DNA of 64,000 nucleotides from contig NZ_WKJK01000003.1 of NCBI RefSeq assembly GCF_009674535.1, forward strand, positions 62,001 to 126,000, given 5' to 3'. The notes beneath the pieces are model-generated. The model was not told the DNA's origin, made no database searches, and worked only from the letters and a program-made list of their open reading frames with translations. Positions 18,679-26,504 of the stretch are shown here, piece after piece. Numbering within the stretch: the stretch's first letter is position 1; every line of letters starts with the position of its first letter. This stretch comes from Duganella guangzhouensis. GTDB lineage: Bacteria > Pseudomonadota > Gammaproteobacteria > Burkholderiales > Burkholderiaceae_D. The translations under genes and the position numbers were made by a program.

Positions 18679-19022
18679 GCGGCTACCGCCGCCAATGCCG
18701 ATACGCGGTCCGGGAAAATCTCGAACAGCAGATCGAAGCGGCTGATGGTGAATACCTCGTGCACCAGCGGCTGCAAGGCCGCCAGCACCATGCGGCCGCC
18801 CTGCGCCTTGACCTGCTTGACCGCGACCATCAGCGCGCGCAGGCCAATGCTACTGATGTAGTCGACGCCGGAAAAATCCAGCACCAGCGGCGCGCCGTCC
18901 TTGCGGCAGTCGGCCAGGTGCGGGTCCAGCGCCAGTTTAAAGGCATCGGCATGGGTATGATCGATGCGGCCGGTGGGGCTCAGCACAATCGTGCGGCCCT
19001 CTTGTATTGGCTGTAGTTCCAT
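18675..19022 (-). CDS. STAS-domain anti-anti-sigma-type protein
   Basis: A 115-residue single STAS domain (SpoIIAA/RsbV class). The conserved phosphorylation loop reads DFSGVDYISSIGLRAL, with S57/S58 at the usual position, after the strand PLVLD. It would be phosphorylated by an RsbW-type kinase (a candidate is encoded at 14.1-14.5 kb) and dephosphorylated by the PP2C enzyme two genes downstream. MELQPIQ at 19022 is taken as start because it opens the first strand and has AGGG upstream; an in-frame ATG 39 bases earlier is possible. First gene of a three-gene operon. Confidence 0.88.
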   Translation of the reverse strand: MELQPIQEGRTIVLSPTGRIDHTHADAFKLALDPHLADCRKDGAPLVLDFSGVDYISSIGLRALMVAVKQVKAQGGRMVLAALQPLVHEVFTISRFDLLFEIFPDRVSALAAVAA

Positions 19023-19151
19023 AGCGGTGCCCTGCGGTACGTTAGATAACCATTTTTGCATTATCACATTTTTATGTGCTTTTGACACCACCGTTTGCTG
19101 CGAGTGAACATGGTATCCTTCGCCCCTTGATGTATTTGCAGGAGCGCGCGT

Positions 19152-20450
19152 ATGCCGTCACTAAACCAATTCTTTAAGCTCCCCGAGCACGGCACCAACG
19201 TCCGCACCGAAGTGGTCGCGGGTGTCACCACTTTCCTGACGATGGCCTATATTATCTTCGTCAATCCCGCCATTCTGGGCGACGCCGGCGTGCCCAAGGA
19301 CGCCGTCTTCGTCGCCACCTGCCTGGCTGCGGCGCTGGGCACCATGATCATGGGCCTGTACGCCAACTACCCGATCGGCATGGCGCCCGGCATGGGCCTG
19401 AACGCCTACTTTGCCTACGCGGTGGTGCTGGGCATGGGCGTGCCGTGGCAGTCCGCGCTCGGCGCGGTGTTCATTTCGGGCTGTCTGTTCGTCGTGGTCA
19501 GCCTGTTCAAGGTGCGTGAACATATCGTTAACGGCATACCACACTCGCTGCGGGTGGCGATCACCGTCGGCCTTGGACTGTTCCTGGCGCTGATCGCCAT
19601 GAAAAGCGCCGGCCTGGTGGTCGCCAACCCGGAAACGCTGGTGCGCGTGGGCGATATGCACAATCCGCATACCATCATGGCCATCTTCGGTTTCCTGCTG
19701 ATCGTCACGCTGGATCGCCTCAAAGTACCGGGTGCGCTGTTGATCGGCATCGTCGCGGTGACGGCTCTGAGCTTCTTCTTCGGCGGGAATACCTTCCACG
19801 GCTTCATGTCGCTGCCGCCATCGATTTCGCCGACCTTGCTGCATCTGGACCTGCCGGGCGCCATGCATATGGGCCTGTTCAACGTGGTGCTGGTGTTCTT
19901 CCTGGTCGAACTGTTCGACGCCACCGGCACCCTGATGGGCGTGGCCAGCCGCGCCGGCCTGTTGGTCAACGGGCGCATGGAGCGTCTGAACAAGGCGCTG
20001 CTGGCCGACAGCTGCGCCATCGTCGCCGGTTCGGTGCTGGGCACTTCCAGCACCACCGCCTATCTGGAAAGCGCCGCCGGCGTACAAGCGGGTGGCCGCA
20101 CCGGCCTCACCGCGCTGGTGGTGGCGTTACTGTTCCTGGCGGCGCTGTTCTTCGCCCCGATTGCTGGCGTGGTGCCAGCCTACGCCACCGCGCCGGCGCT
20201 GTTGTTTGTGGCCTGCCTGATGCTGCGCGACCTGGTCGACGTCGACTGGAGCGACACCACGGAAAGCGTGCCGGCCGCGATTACCGCGCTGGTGATCCCC
20301 TTCACCTACTCGATCGCGCACGGCATCGCCTTTGGCTTCATCACCTACGCCGGCCTCAAACTGCTGACCGGCCAGGCGCGCCAGGTCAAGCCGGTGGTAT
20401 GGGTAATCGCCATCGTTTTCCTCATCAAGTACAGTTACGTCGCCGCCTGA
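19152..20450 (+). CDS. NCS2/AzgA-type purine permease
   Basis: A 432-residue inner-membrane protein with about 12-14 hydrophobic helices. The signature GMAPGMGLNAYFAY (about residues 80-93) and GTSSTTAYLESAAGVQAGGRTG (about 300-320) are typical of the AzgA-like branch, which imports hypoxanthine, guanine or adenine with protons. GCAGGAG stands upstream of the ATG. It is divergent from the STAS operon across about 130 bases in which I see no purine riboswitch. Its 3' end overlaps the convergent small ACT-like gene by 16 bases. The exact base specificity cannot be read from sequence. Confidence 0.92.
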   Translation: MPSLNQFFKLPEHGTNVRTEVVAGVTTFLTMAYIIFVNPAILGDAGVPKDAVFVATCLAAALGTMIMGLYANYPIGMAPGMGLNAYFAYAVVLGMGVPWQSALGAVFISGCLFVVVSLFKVREHIVNGIPHSLRVAITVGLGLFLALIAMKSAGLVVANPETLVRVGDMHNPHTIMAIFGFLLIVTLDRLKVPGALLIGIVAVTALSFFFGGNTFHGFMSLPPSISPTLLHLDLPGAMHMGLFNVVLVFFLVELFDATGTLMGVASRAGLLVNGRMERLNKALLADSCAIVAGSVLGTSSTTAYLESAAGVQAGGRTGLTALVVALLFLAALFFAPIAGVVPAYATAPALLFVACLMLRDLVDVDWSDTTESVPAAITALVIPFTYSIAHGIAFGFITYAGLKLLTGQARQVKPVVWVIAIVFLIKYSYVAA

Positions 20451-20719
20451 CGTAGTGTATTGGACACCACCAGGGTCGGCATCTCGCGGATAGGCAGGAT
20501 GCCGATCAGGTTGTGCAGCCGCATGCGGCATAGCGTAAGAATATCTTCCTCCGGCGCCGCCAGCCGCATCTGCACCTCCATGCCGTGCGGCGTGACAGTG
20601 GTGCGCAGGCTGCGCAACTCAATATCCAGGCGCCGAACGACCTGCAAGGCCGCTTCCAGCGTGGCGATAGGCGCATCGGGCTCGATGCTGAAGCGGTAGC
20701 TTTTTTGTGTGGTATCCAT
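20435..20719 (-). CDS. small ACT-like protein, function unknown
   Basis: A 94-residue soluble protein. The pattern of strand-helix-strand-strand-helix-strand with FSIEPDAPIATLEAALQVVRRLDIELRSLRT resembles an ACT domain such as the small regulatory subunit of acetohydroxyacid synthase (IlvM), but it stands alone with no ilv gene nearby. The start at MDTTQKSY (20719) is preferred to 20779 because the extra residues look like intergenic sequence. It lies divergent to an Lrp/AsnC regulator (120 bases between starts), itself a RAM/ACT-like amino-acid sensor. Function unknown. Confidence 0.6.
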   Translation of the reverse strand: MDTTQKSYRFSIEPDAPIATLEAALQVVRRLDIELRSLRTTVTPHGMEVQMRLAAPEEDILTLCRMRLHNLIGILPIREMPTLVVSNTLRQAAT

Positions 20720-20812
20720 GCTGATAGCATAGCCAGAAACGCCGAAAATAGGCTTCCTGAATTTACGCCGATTTGCCAAATCCTCAGCAGACTATCCTCT
20801 TCATAGTAAAAT

Positions 20813-20829
20813 AGATGGAATAATCATCT
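20813..20829. promoter_or_regulatory. AGATG-N7-CATCT inverted repeat upstream of the Lrp-type gene
   Basis: A perfect 5-base inverted repeat with an AT-rich 7-base centre, ten bases before the ATG of the Lrp/AsnC gene. Lrp-family regulators usually repress their own gene from such sites, so this is a candidate autoregulatory operator. Confidence 0.35.
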
Positions 20830-20838
20830 TTTCAAACT

Positions 20839-21297
20839 ATGGAAATCGACGACATGGATCGCCGCATCCTGCGTGAGTTGCGCGCGGACGGACGGCTTAG
20901 CAACACCAAACTGGCCGAGAAAGTCGGCCTCTCCACCACCCCGTGCTGGAACCGCGTGCGCGCGCTGGAAGAAGGCGGCATGATCGAAGGTTATACGGCG
21001 CTGCTCAGCCAGACCGCGCTGGGTTATCCGGACACCGTCATCATCGAAGTCACGCTGGACCGCCACGACGACGATATCTTCGACAAGTTCGGCCAGGCCT
21101 TGGCCACGCTACCGGAAGTAATGGAAGCCTACCTGCTCACCGGGGATTACGACTACCTGATCAAAGTGGCGGTGGCCGGCACCGCCGGCTACGAAGAATT
21201 CCTGCGCAAGAAACTATATAAACTGCCCGGCCTGAAACACAGCCGCTCCACCTTCGTGCTGCGCTGCCTGAAGCGCGCCCACTCGGTCGAGCCGTGA
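20839..21297 (+). CDS. Lrp/AsnC-family transcriptional regulator
   Basis: A 152-residue DNA-binding protein with the standard order: N-terminal helix-turn-helix (MDRRILRELRADGRLSNTKLAEKVGLSTTPCWNRVRALEEGGMI, given here as residues 6-50) and a C-terminal RAM ligand-binding domain with the GDYDYLIKV strand and the small-residue dimer contacts. The SxTPCWxRVRxLE recognition helix is close to the Lrp/BkdR group. The target and amino-acid effector are unknown; the divergent ACT-like gene is a plausible target. No clear ribosome-binding site precedes the ATG. Confidence 0.92.
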   Translation: MEIDDMDRRILRELRADGRLSNTKLAEKVGLSTTPCWNRVRALEEGGMIEGYTALLSQTALGYPDTVIIEVTLDRHDDDIFDKFGQALATLPEVMEAYLLTGDYDYLIKVAVAGTAGYEEFLRKKLYKLPGLKHSRSTFVLRCLKRAHSVEP

Positions 21298-21370
21298 CTT
21301 GGTGCGCTTGCGTACAGAGGCTAGCGTCTGAATAGTTCATGCTCAAGCTTCATCCAATCAGGAGAAGACA

Positions 21371-22174
21371 ATGAACAAGACGATCAAACTGGCCGTGGCC
21401 GCAGCCGCCATGGGCCTGGCCTCGCAAGCGTTTGCGCAAATTTCCCTGTACGAGCACGATGGCTGGCGCGGCCGCGTGTACTCGGCCAACGGCCCGGTGC
21501 GCGATCTCGCGCGCACCGGCTACAACGACCGCGCCTCGTCGGTGGTGGTGGAACGCGGCCAATGGGAAGTCTGCTCCGACGCCGGCTTTCGCGGCCGCTG
21601 CATGGTGCTACGGCGCGGCAGCTACGAATCCCTGAGCCAGATGGGCATGAACGACCGCATCTCGTCGGTGCGTCCGGCCAAAGCGCGCGACCGCTACGAC
21701 AACGAAGCGCCGCCACCACCCATCGCCCAGCCGTCCTATGAATGGCGCCGCCGTCCCAGCGAACGCCTGATCGACGTGCCTGTGCGCGACGTCCATGCGG
21801 TGGTGGGCACGCCAGAGCAGCGCTGCTGGGTCGAACGCCAACAGGTGCAGGAAGCACCGCGTGCCAATCCCGGCGGCGTGATCGCCGGCGCGCTGATCGG
21901 CGGCATCCTTGGTCACCAGGTCGGCGGCGGCACCGGACGCGATGTGGCCACGGCCGGCGGCGCGATTGCCGGCGCGGCCATCGGCAACAACGTCGCCAAC
22001 CAGAACAACACCTCCACCCGCGACGTGCGGCGCTGCGAAAATGTCAGCAATCCCAAACCGGAATACTGGGATGTCAGCTACGACTATCGCGGCGTAACTC
22101 ATCACGTGCAAATGAGCCAGCCGCCAGGCCGCACCGTCACTGTCAACGCCAAAACGGGCGAGCCACGCATGTAA
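21371..22174 (+). CDS. exported beta/gamma-crystallin plus glycine-zipper protein
   Basis: A 267-residue envelope protein. A Sec signal peptide (residues 1-22, cleaved after AFA) is followed by a beta/gamma-crystallin unit of two Greek-key motifs (ISLYEHDGWRGRVY and WEVCSDAGFRGRCMVL with the NDRASSV and NDRISSV turns, about 24-100). A linker leads to a glycine-zipper 2TM region (GGVIAGALIGGILGHQVGGG, about 170-205) of the Rickettsia 17-kDa antigen type, then a strand-rich tail. The two NDR-x-SS segments match calcium-site positions in microbial crystallins. AGGAGAAG lies six bases before ATG. Probably an outer-membrane-associated stress protein, by inference. Confidence 0.85.
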   Translation: MNKTIKLAVAAAAMGLASQAFAQISLYEHDGWRGRVYSANGPVRDLARTGYNDRASSVVVERGQWEVCSDAGFRGRCMVLRRGSYESLSQMGMNDRISSVRPAKARDRYDNEAPPPPIAQPSYEWRRRPSERLIDVPVRDVHAVVGTPEQRCWVERQQVQEAPRANPGGVIAGALIGGILGHQVGGGTGRDVATAGGAIAGAAIGNNVANQNNTSTRDVRRCENVSNPKPEYWDVSYDYRGVTHHVQMSQPPGRTVTVNAKTGEPRM

Positions 22175-22179
22175 GCGGG

Positions 22180-22208
22180 TTGCGGCGGCTGTACGCCTCA
22201 TGTAAAAT
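22180..22208 (+). promoter_or_regulatory. candidate promoter of the iron-uptake operon
   Basis: TTGCGG (22180-22185), a 17-base spacer and TAAAAT (22203-22208, 5 of 6 matches). The implied start site near 22215 lies inside the Fur box, and the leader before ATG 22237 would be only about 22 bases. Confidence 0.5.
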
Positions 22209-22210
22209 GA

Positions 22211-22233
22211 ATGAGAATAATTCCCATTCTCAT
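22211..22233. promoter_or_regulatory. Fur box
   Basis: A perfect inverted repeat ATGAGAAT-N7-ATTCTCAT directly upstream of the sigma-factor gene. It has the AT-rich GATAAT-like half-site character of Fur operators and overlaps the predicted transcription start, so iron-replete Fur should block initiation. Confidence 0.85.
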
Positions 22234-22236
22234 ATT

Positions 22237-22746
22237 ATGACAGCCGCCGTTCCGCATCCCCACTTCACTGTACTGTACAGCGACCATCACAGTTGGCTAC
22301 AACGCTGGCTCAGTGTACGGCTAGGGAATGCCAGCGACGCCGCCGACCTCGCGCAGGATACCTTCACTCGCATCATCGGCCGCCCCGACCTGGGCGCACT
22401 GCAGGAGCCGCGCGCCTTCCTGACCACCGTCGCCAAAGGCATTCTGGTCAACTGGTATCAGCGCCAGGCACTGGAGCGCGCCTATCTGGAAGCACTGGCC
22501 GCCCTGCCCGAGCCCACCGCCATTTCGCCGGAACAGCGCCTGCTGGTGCTGGAAACCCTGCACGAAATCGACGCCATGCTGGACGCGCTGCCGCCCAAGG
22601 TCAAGCAAGCCTTCCTGATGGCGCAGCTGGACGGCATGCTCTACGCCGACATCGCCGCGCAGCTGGAACTGTCACTGATCACCGTCAAACGCTATATGAA
22701 ACAGGCGTTCCTGCAATGCCTGCTGACCATGGACAGCGTCGCATGA
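22237..22746 (+). CDS. FecI-type ECF sigma factor
   Basis: A 169-residue ECF sigma factor. Region 2 has ASDAADLAQDTFTRII and FLTTVAKGILVNWYQRQ (residues about 35-85); region 4 has LPPKVKQAFLMAQLDGMLYADIAAQLELSLITVKRYMKQA, shown as residues 120-160, with a helix-turn-helix. This matches the iron-starvation FecI/FpvI group. ATG 22237 is chosen because the Fur box and -10 end just upstream. Its stop overlaps the start of the anti-sigma regulator as ATGA. It should direct transcription of the TonB receptor when the FecR-type partner relays siderophore binding. No strong ribosome-binding site. Confidence 0.93.
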   Translation: MTAAVPHPHFTVLYSDHHSWLQRWLSVRLGNASDAADLAQDTFTRIIGRPDLGALQEPRAFLTTVAKGILVNWYQRQALERAYLEALAALPEPTAISPEQRLLVLETLHEIDAMLDALPPKVKQAFLMAQLDGMLYADIAAQLELSLITVKRYMKQAFLQCLLTMDSVA

Positions 22747-23699
22747 GCGCCGCCATCTCGTCCACGGCACTGGAACAAGCGGCGGAATGGCTGGTGCGGC
22801 TGCAGGACGGCGCCAGTCATGAAGATCATGCTGCCTGCGAGCGCTGGCGCAGCAGCGACCCGCAGCACGCGCTGGCCTGGGACCGCGCCGAACGGCTAAT
22901 GCATAAACTGGGCACGCTGCCGCCGGAACTGGCCAAGCCAGTGCTAGGCCGGCCATCCCGGACAACTGCGCAACGGCGCGCTGCCATCGCCCGCATCGTG
23001 GCCGGATTGCTGGCTGTACCGGCCGGCTGGGGCGCCTGGCGCTACGCTCAAAACCAGCCGTGGAGCGCCGACCTGCACACCGCAGTGGGTGAGCATCGCA
23101 CTGTCACGCTGGCCGATGGCACCAGCGTCACGCTGAACACCGCCAGCGCCGTCGACGTCCGTTTCAGCGCCACCGAGCGACTAATCGTGCTGCGCAATGG
23201 CGAGATTCTGGTCCGCAGCGGCCATACGGGCGATCCGCGCCCGCTGCGCGTAGCGTCGGCCGAAGGCATGCTGCAGCCGCTTGGCACCCTGTTCAACGTG
23301 CGCCATTACGATTGCGGCAGCACCGACCTGGCTGTACTGGAAGGCGCGGTACTGGTGACGCCAGCCCAAGGCCAGCCGCAGATCGTCAACGCCGGCAGCC
23401 AGACCCGCTTCAACACCCGCCACATCGCCCCGCTGCGCGCCACCGAACCCGCCATGACGGCCTGGACCACTGGCATGCTACTGGCCGACCGCATGCGGTT
23501 GGACCAACTGGTGGCCGAACTGTCGCGCTACCGGCATGGTTTGGTCCGCGTCGATCCCGCGCTGGCCACGCTGCGTGTCTCCGGCGCCTTCCCCATCGCG
23601 GACAGCGAACGCACGCTGGACATGCTGGTCTCCACCTATCCGGTGGACGCGGTGCAGCGCCTGCGCGGCTACTGGGTCACGCTAGTCCCGCGCGGTTGA
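22743..23699 (+). CDS. FecR-type anti-sigma regulator (transmembrane sensor)
   Basis: A 318-residue protein with an N-terminal DUF4880 domain (ALEQAAEWLVRLQDG and WRSSDPQHALAWDRAERL), one membrane helix at about 85-103, and a periplasmic FecR domain (HRTVTLADGTSVTLNTASAVDV) plus a C-terminal STN-like contact region. It holds the sigma factor and relays occupancy of the TonB receptor. ATG 22743 overlaps the sigma-factor stop by four bases. The receptor gene starts 92 bases downstream and has the matching N-terminal signalling domain. Confidence 0.93.
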   Translation: MSAAISSTALEQAAEWLVRLQDGASHEDHAACERWRSSDPQHALAWDRAERLMHKLGTLPPELAKPVLGRPSRTTAQRRAAIARIVAGLLAVPAGWGAWRYAQNQPWSADLHTAVGEHRTVTLADGTSVTLNTASAVDVRFSATERLIVLRNGEILVRSGHTGDPRPLRVASAEGMLQPLGTLFNVRHYDCGSTDLAVLEGAVLVTPAQGQPQIVNAGSQTRFNTRHIAPLRATEPAMTAWTTGMLLADRMRLDQLVAELSRYRHGLVRVDPALATLRVSGAFPIADSERTLDMLVSTYPVDAVQRLRGYWVTLVPRG

Positions 23700-23791
23700 A
23701 AAGATTTTTGGATTTTGCTGATACTTTTTCGCGGCTTGGCTGGCATACAGGCAGAAACCAACCATCTGCCACCGAAAAGGAAGTCGCCGCA

Positions 23792-26242
23792 ATGCCGAAC
23801 ACCCGTTCTCCATCATCCGAGCGCCGTCTGGCGCGCGCCGTTCGCATCGCCCTGATCAGCATGACGCTGGCGGCCGGCCATGCCGCCACCGCCATCGATG
23901 CCACGGCTGCCGAAGCGCCGGCCAGCGCGCAGCAGAACTACCATCTTGCGGCCGGCCCGCTGGGCCGCACCCTGTCCAGCGTGGCGGTGGTCGCCGGCCT
24001 GTCGCTGTCGTTCGATCCGGCGCTGGTGGACGGCCTGACCAGCCCCGCGCTGCAGGGCAGCTTCACGCCACGCACCGCGCTGGAACGCCTGCTGGCCGGC
24101 AGCGGCCTGACCTTGGTCAGCCGCACCGATGGCACGCTGACGCTGCAAAAGCAGGCCGCTACGCCGGCGCAATCCAACGCAACCGCAGCCGCGCCGGCCA
24201 CGCTGGCACAGGTGGAAGTACATGGCGAAGCCGAGACCTCGCCGGGCCAGATCCGCAGCAGCGGCGCTACCGGGCTGGAACTGTCGATCCGCGAGACGCC
24301 GCAAGCGATCAGCGTCATGAACCGCCAGCGCATCGACGATCAGGGACTGGAAACGCTGCAGGACGTGGTTGCCCAAACCACCGGCATCACGCTGGACCAC
24401 TCCTCGGCCAGCCGCGAAACAGACCAGATGTATTCGCGCGGCTTCGCCATCGACACCTATCTGTTCGACGGCATCCCCACCACCAAACTGGTGGAGCCGG
24501 CCGGCTTCGACGCCGGCATCTACGAGCGCATTGAGGTGGTACGCGGTGCGGCGGGTCTGATGGGCGGCACCGGCAGCCCTGCCGCCGCAGTCAATCTGGT
24601 ACGCAAGCGCCCATCGCGCGAACTGCATGCGGAATTCGAAGTAGCCGCCGGCAGCTGGGATAAATATCGCGGCCAGGCCGACGTCTCCGCCCCACTGAGC
24701 GACGACAAGCACGTACGCGGCCGCGTGGTGGTGGCGCAGCAGAACGCCAATTCCTTTATCGACCGCTATCACCAGGACAAGGAACTGTTCTACGGGATCG
24801 TAGAAGCGGACCTCGGCCCATCCACGCTGCTCAGCGCTGGCCTCAGCTATCAGAACGAAAAGCTGGACAATGCCAGCCGCGGCTTCGCGGTGTTTTACAG
24901 CGACGGCACCAAGACCGACTTCGCGCGTTCGACCAACAGCGCCTCCAGCTCAACCTACTACATCCGCAAGCAAAGCCTGGCCTTCGTCACGCTGGAGCAC
25001 TACTTCGATAACGAATGGAGCGCCAAGGTCGCGCTCAACTATGCATCCAACCACTACGATGCGGTACAAGGCTATGCGGCACGCGGATCGCTGGACCGGC
25101 AAACCGGCGCCGGCCTGTCGCTGTGGCAGACCAAATGGGATAGCAAGCCGGAACAGTTGACCGTCGACGCCTACGCCAGCGGTCCGTTCACCGCCTTCGG
25201 CCGCAAGCACGAACTGGTGGTCGGCATGAGCGCTTCCGACTTGAAGAACACTGGCCCCAGCTATCCGTCCTGGATACTGCCCGGCTATGACGCCAGTGTC
25301 GCCAACTTCTACACCTGGAACGGCAACTCGCCAACGCCGAATTACGTCGGCACCATCAGCGGTAGCTACACCGAAAAGGAAAAACAATTGGCCGGCTATG
25401 GCTCGATCCGACTGCGGCCCAGCGACGCGCTGTCGGTCATCCTCGGCACGCGCGTCTCCAACTGGAAGCGCAACACGGAAAGCGCAAGCTACGGCGAGGC
25501 CACCGTGACCGACCAATTCGAAAAGAACGGCAAGCTGACGCCCTATGCAGGCGTGGTTTATGCGTTCAACCAGCAATGGTCGGCCTACGCCAGCTACACC
25601 AGCATCTTCTCGCCGCAGACCTACCGCGATCGCAACAACCGCCTGATCGATCCGCTGGAAGGCAACAACGCCGAAGTCGGCGTCAAGGGCGATTTTCTGG
25701 ATGGTCTGCTGAGCGGCAGCTTCTCGCTGTTCCAGATGCGCCAGGATAATCTGGCCGAACTGGATGCCGACCTGCTGGTGCTGCCGGATGGGAGCAACGC
25801 CTATCACACCGTCAAAGGCGCGACCGCGCGCGGCTTCGAGGCAGAAGTATCGGGACAGATCCAGCGCGGCTGGCAGCTGACCGCGGGCTATGCGCGTTCG
25901 CGCATCGAAGACGCGCAAGGCAATCGCCTGCAGACCGGTCAACCGCTCAACAACTTCAAACTGTGGACCAGCTACGACCTCGCCAATGAACTGACACTGG
26001 GCGGCGGCATCAACTGGCAAGGCGACGTCTATACTGACGGCCTGGGGCCGAACGGCGAACGCTTCACCCAGCGCAGCTACGCCCTGCTGGCCTTGATGGC
26101 GCGCTATCGCGTCAGTAAACAGCTGTCAGCCACAGTCAACGTCAACAACGCGCTGGACAAGAAGTACTATTCGTCCGCAAACGGCAATTTCTACGGCGAT
26201 CCGCGCAACCTGCAGGTGGCGCTGAACTACCGCTTCCGCTGA
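23792..26242 (+). CDS. TonB-dependent siderophore receptor with STN signalling domain
   Basis: An 816-residue outer-membrane receptor. A signal peptide (to about residue 40) is followed by an STN domain (YHLAAGPLGRTLSSVAVVAGLSL, residues about 50-120) that contacts the FecR-type regulator, a plug domain (SIRETPQAISVMNRQRI; IDTYLFDGIP; YERIEVVRGAAGLMGG), and a 22-strand barrel ending in LNYRFR. The plug is of the ferrichrome/pyoverdine (FhuA/FpvA/FoxA) type, so a hydroxamate or mixed siderophore is likely but not shown. AAGGAAG lies eight bases before ATG 23792; the frame's earlier part only shadows the regulator gene. Expression should be Fur- and sigma-controlled. Confidence 0.95.
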   Translation: MPNTRSPSSERRLARAVRIALISMTLAAGHAATAIDATAAEAPASAQQNYHLAAGPLGRTLSSVAVVAGLSLSFDPALVDGLTSPALQGSFTPRTALERLLAGSGLTLVSRTDGTLTLQKQAATPAQSNATAAAPATLAQVEVHGEAETSPGQIRSSGATGLELSIRETPQAISVMNRQRIDDQGLETLQDVVAQTTGITLDHSSASRETDQMYSRGFAIDTYLFDGIPTTKLVEPAGFDAGIYERIEVVRGAAGLMGGTGSPAAAVNLVRKRPSRELHAEFEVAAGSWDKYRGQADVSAPLSDDKHVRGRVVVAQQNANSFIDRYHQDKELFYGIVEADLGPSTLLSAGLSYQNEKLDNASRGFAVFYSDGTKTDFARSTNSASSSTYYIRKQSLAFVTLEHYFDNEWSAKVALNYASNHYDAVQGYAARGSLDRQTGAGLSLWQTKWDSKPEQLTVDAYASGPFTAFGRKHELVVGMSASDLKNTGPSYPSWILPGYDASVANFYTWNGNSPTPNYVGTISGSYTEKEKQLAGYGSIRLRPSDALSVILGTRVSNWKRNTESASYGEATVTDQFEKNGKLTPYAGVVYAFNQQWSAYASYTSIFSPQTYRDRNNRLIDPLEGNNAEVGVKGDFLDGLLSGSFSLFQMRQDNLAELDADLLVLPDGSNAYHTVKGATARGFEAEVSGQIQRGWQLTAGYARSRIEDAQGNRLQTGQPLNNFKLWTSYDLANELTLGGGINWQGDVYTDGLGPNGERFTQRSYALLALMARYRVSKQLSATVNVNNALDKKYYSSANGNFYGDPRNLQVALNYRFR

Positions 26243-26255
26243 CAGGAGATCCGCG

Positions 26256-26504
26256 ATGAATCGCATTGCCGCCGCCATCTTTGGCGGCTACCTGTTCGCC
26301 TCCAGCGCCGGCGCGCTGCTGTCGACATTGAACGGCCCAGGCAGCGACGCCATACTGGGCGGTGCTCTGCTTGGACTGGCGCTGTACGCACCCGCCATCG
26401 TCTGGGCCTTTGCCACCAGCAGCGCCGCGCGCGCGTGGGCCGGCCTGCTGGGCGCCAGCCTCAGTTTTGCCGTGCTCACCGCCGTAGCGGGAGCATCGTC
26501 ATGA
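26256..26504 (+). CDS. DUF3649 small membrane protein (iron-uptake operon)
   Basis: An 82-residue protein that is almost wholly hydrophobic, with three predicted membrane helices. It resembles the DUF3649 family, which is found beside PepSY and DUF3325 genes downstream of siderophore receptors. A ribosome-binding site (AGGAG) precedes the ATG 13 bases after the receptor stop, and its own stop overlaps the next start as ATGA. Its biochemical role is unknown; cooperation with the PepSY protein in siderophore reduction is an inference from context. Confidence 0.82.
   Translation: MNRIAAAIFGGYLFASSAGALLSTLNGPGSDAILGGALLGLALYAPAIVWAFATSSAARAWAGLLGASLSFAVLTAVAGASS

Noticed and set aside
19023..19151. 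Purine riboswitch before the permease
   Set aside because: No conserved three-way-junction pattern is visible; TTGACA at about 19081 also lacks a -10 at normal spacing.
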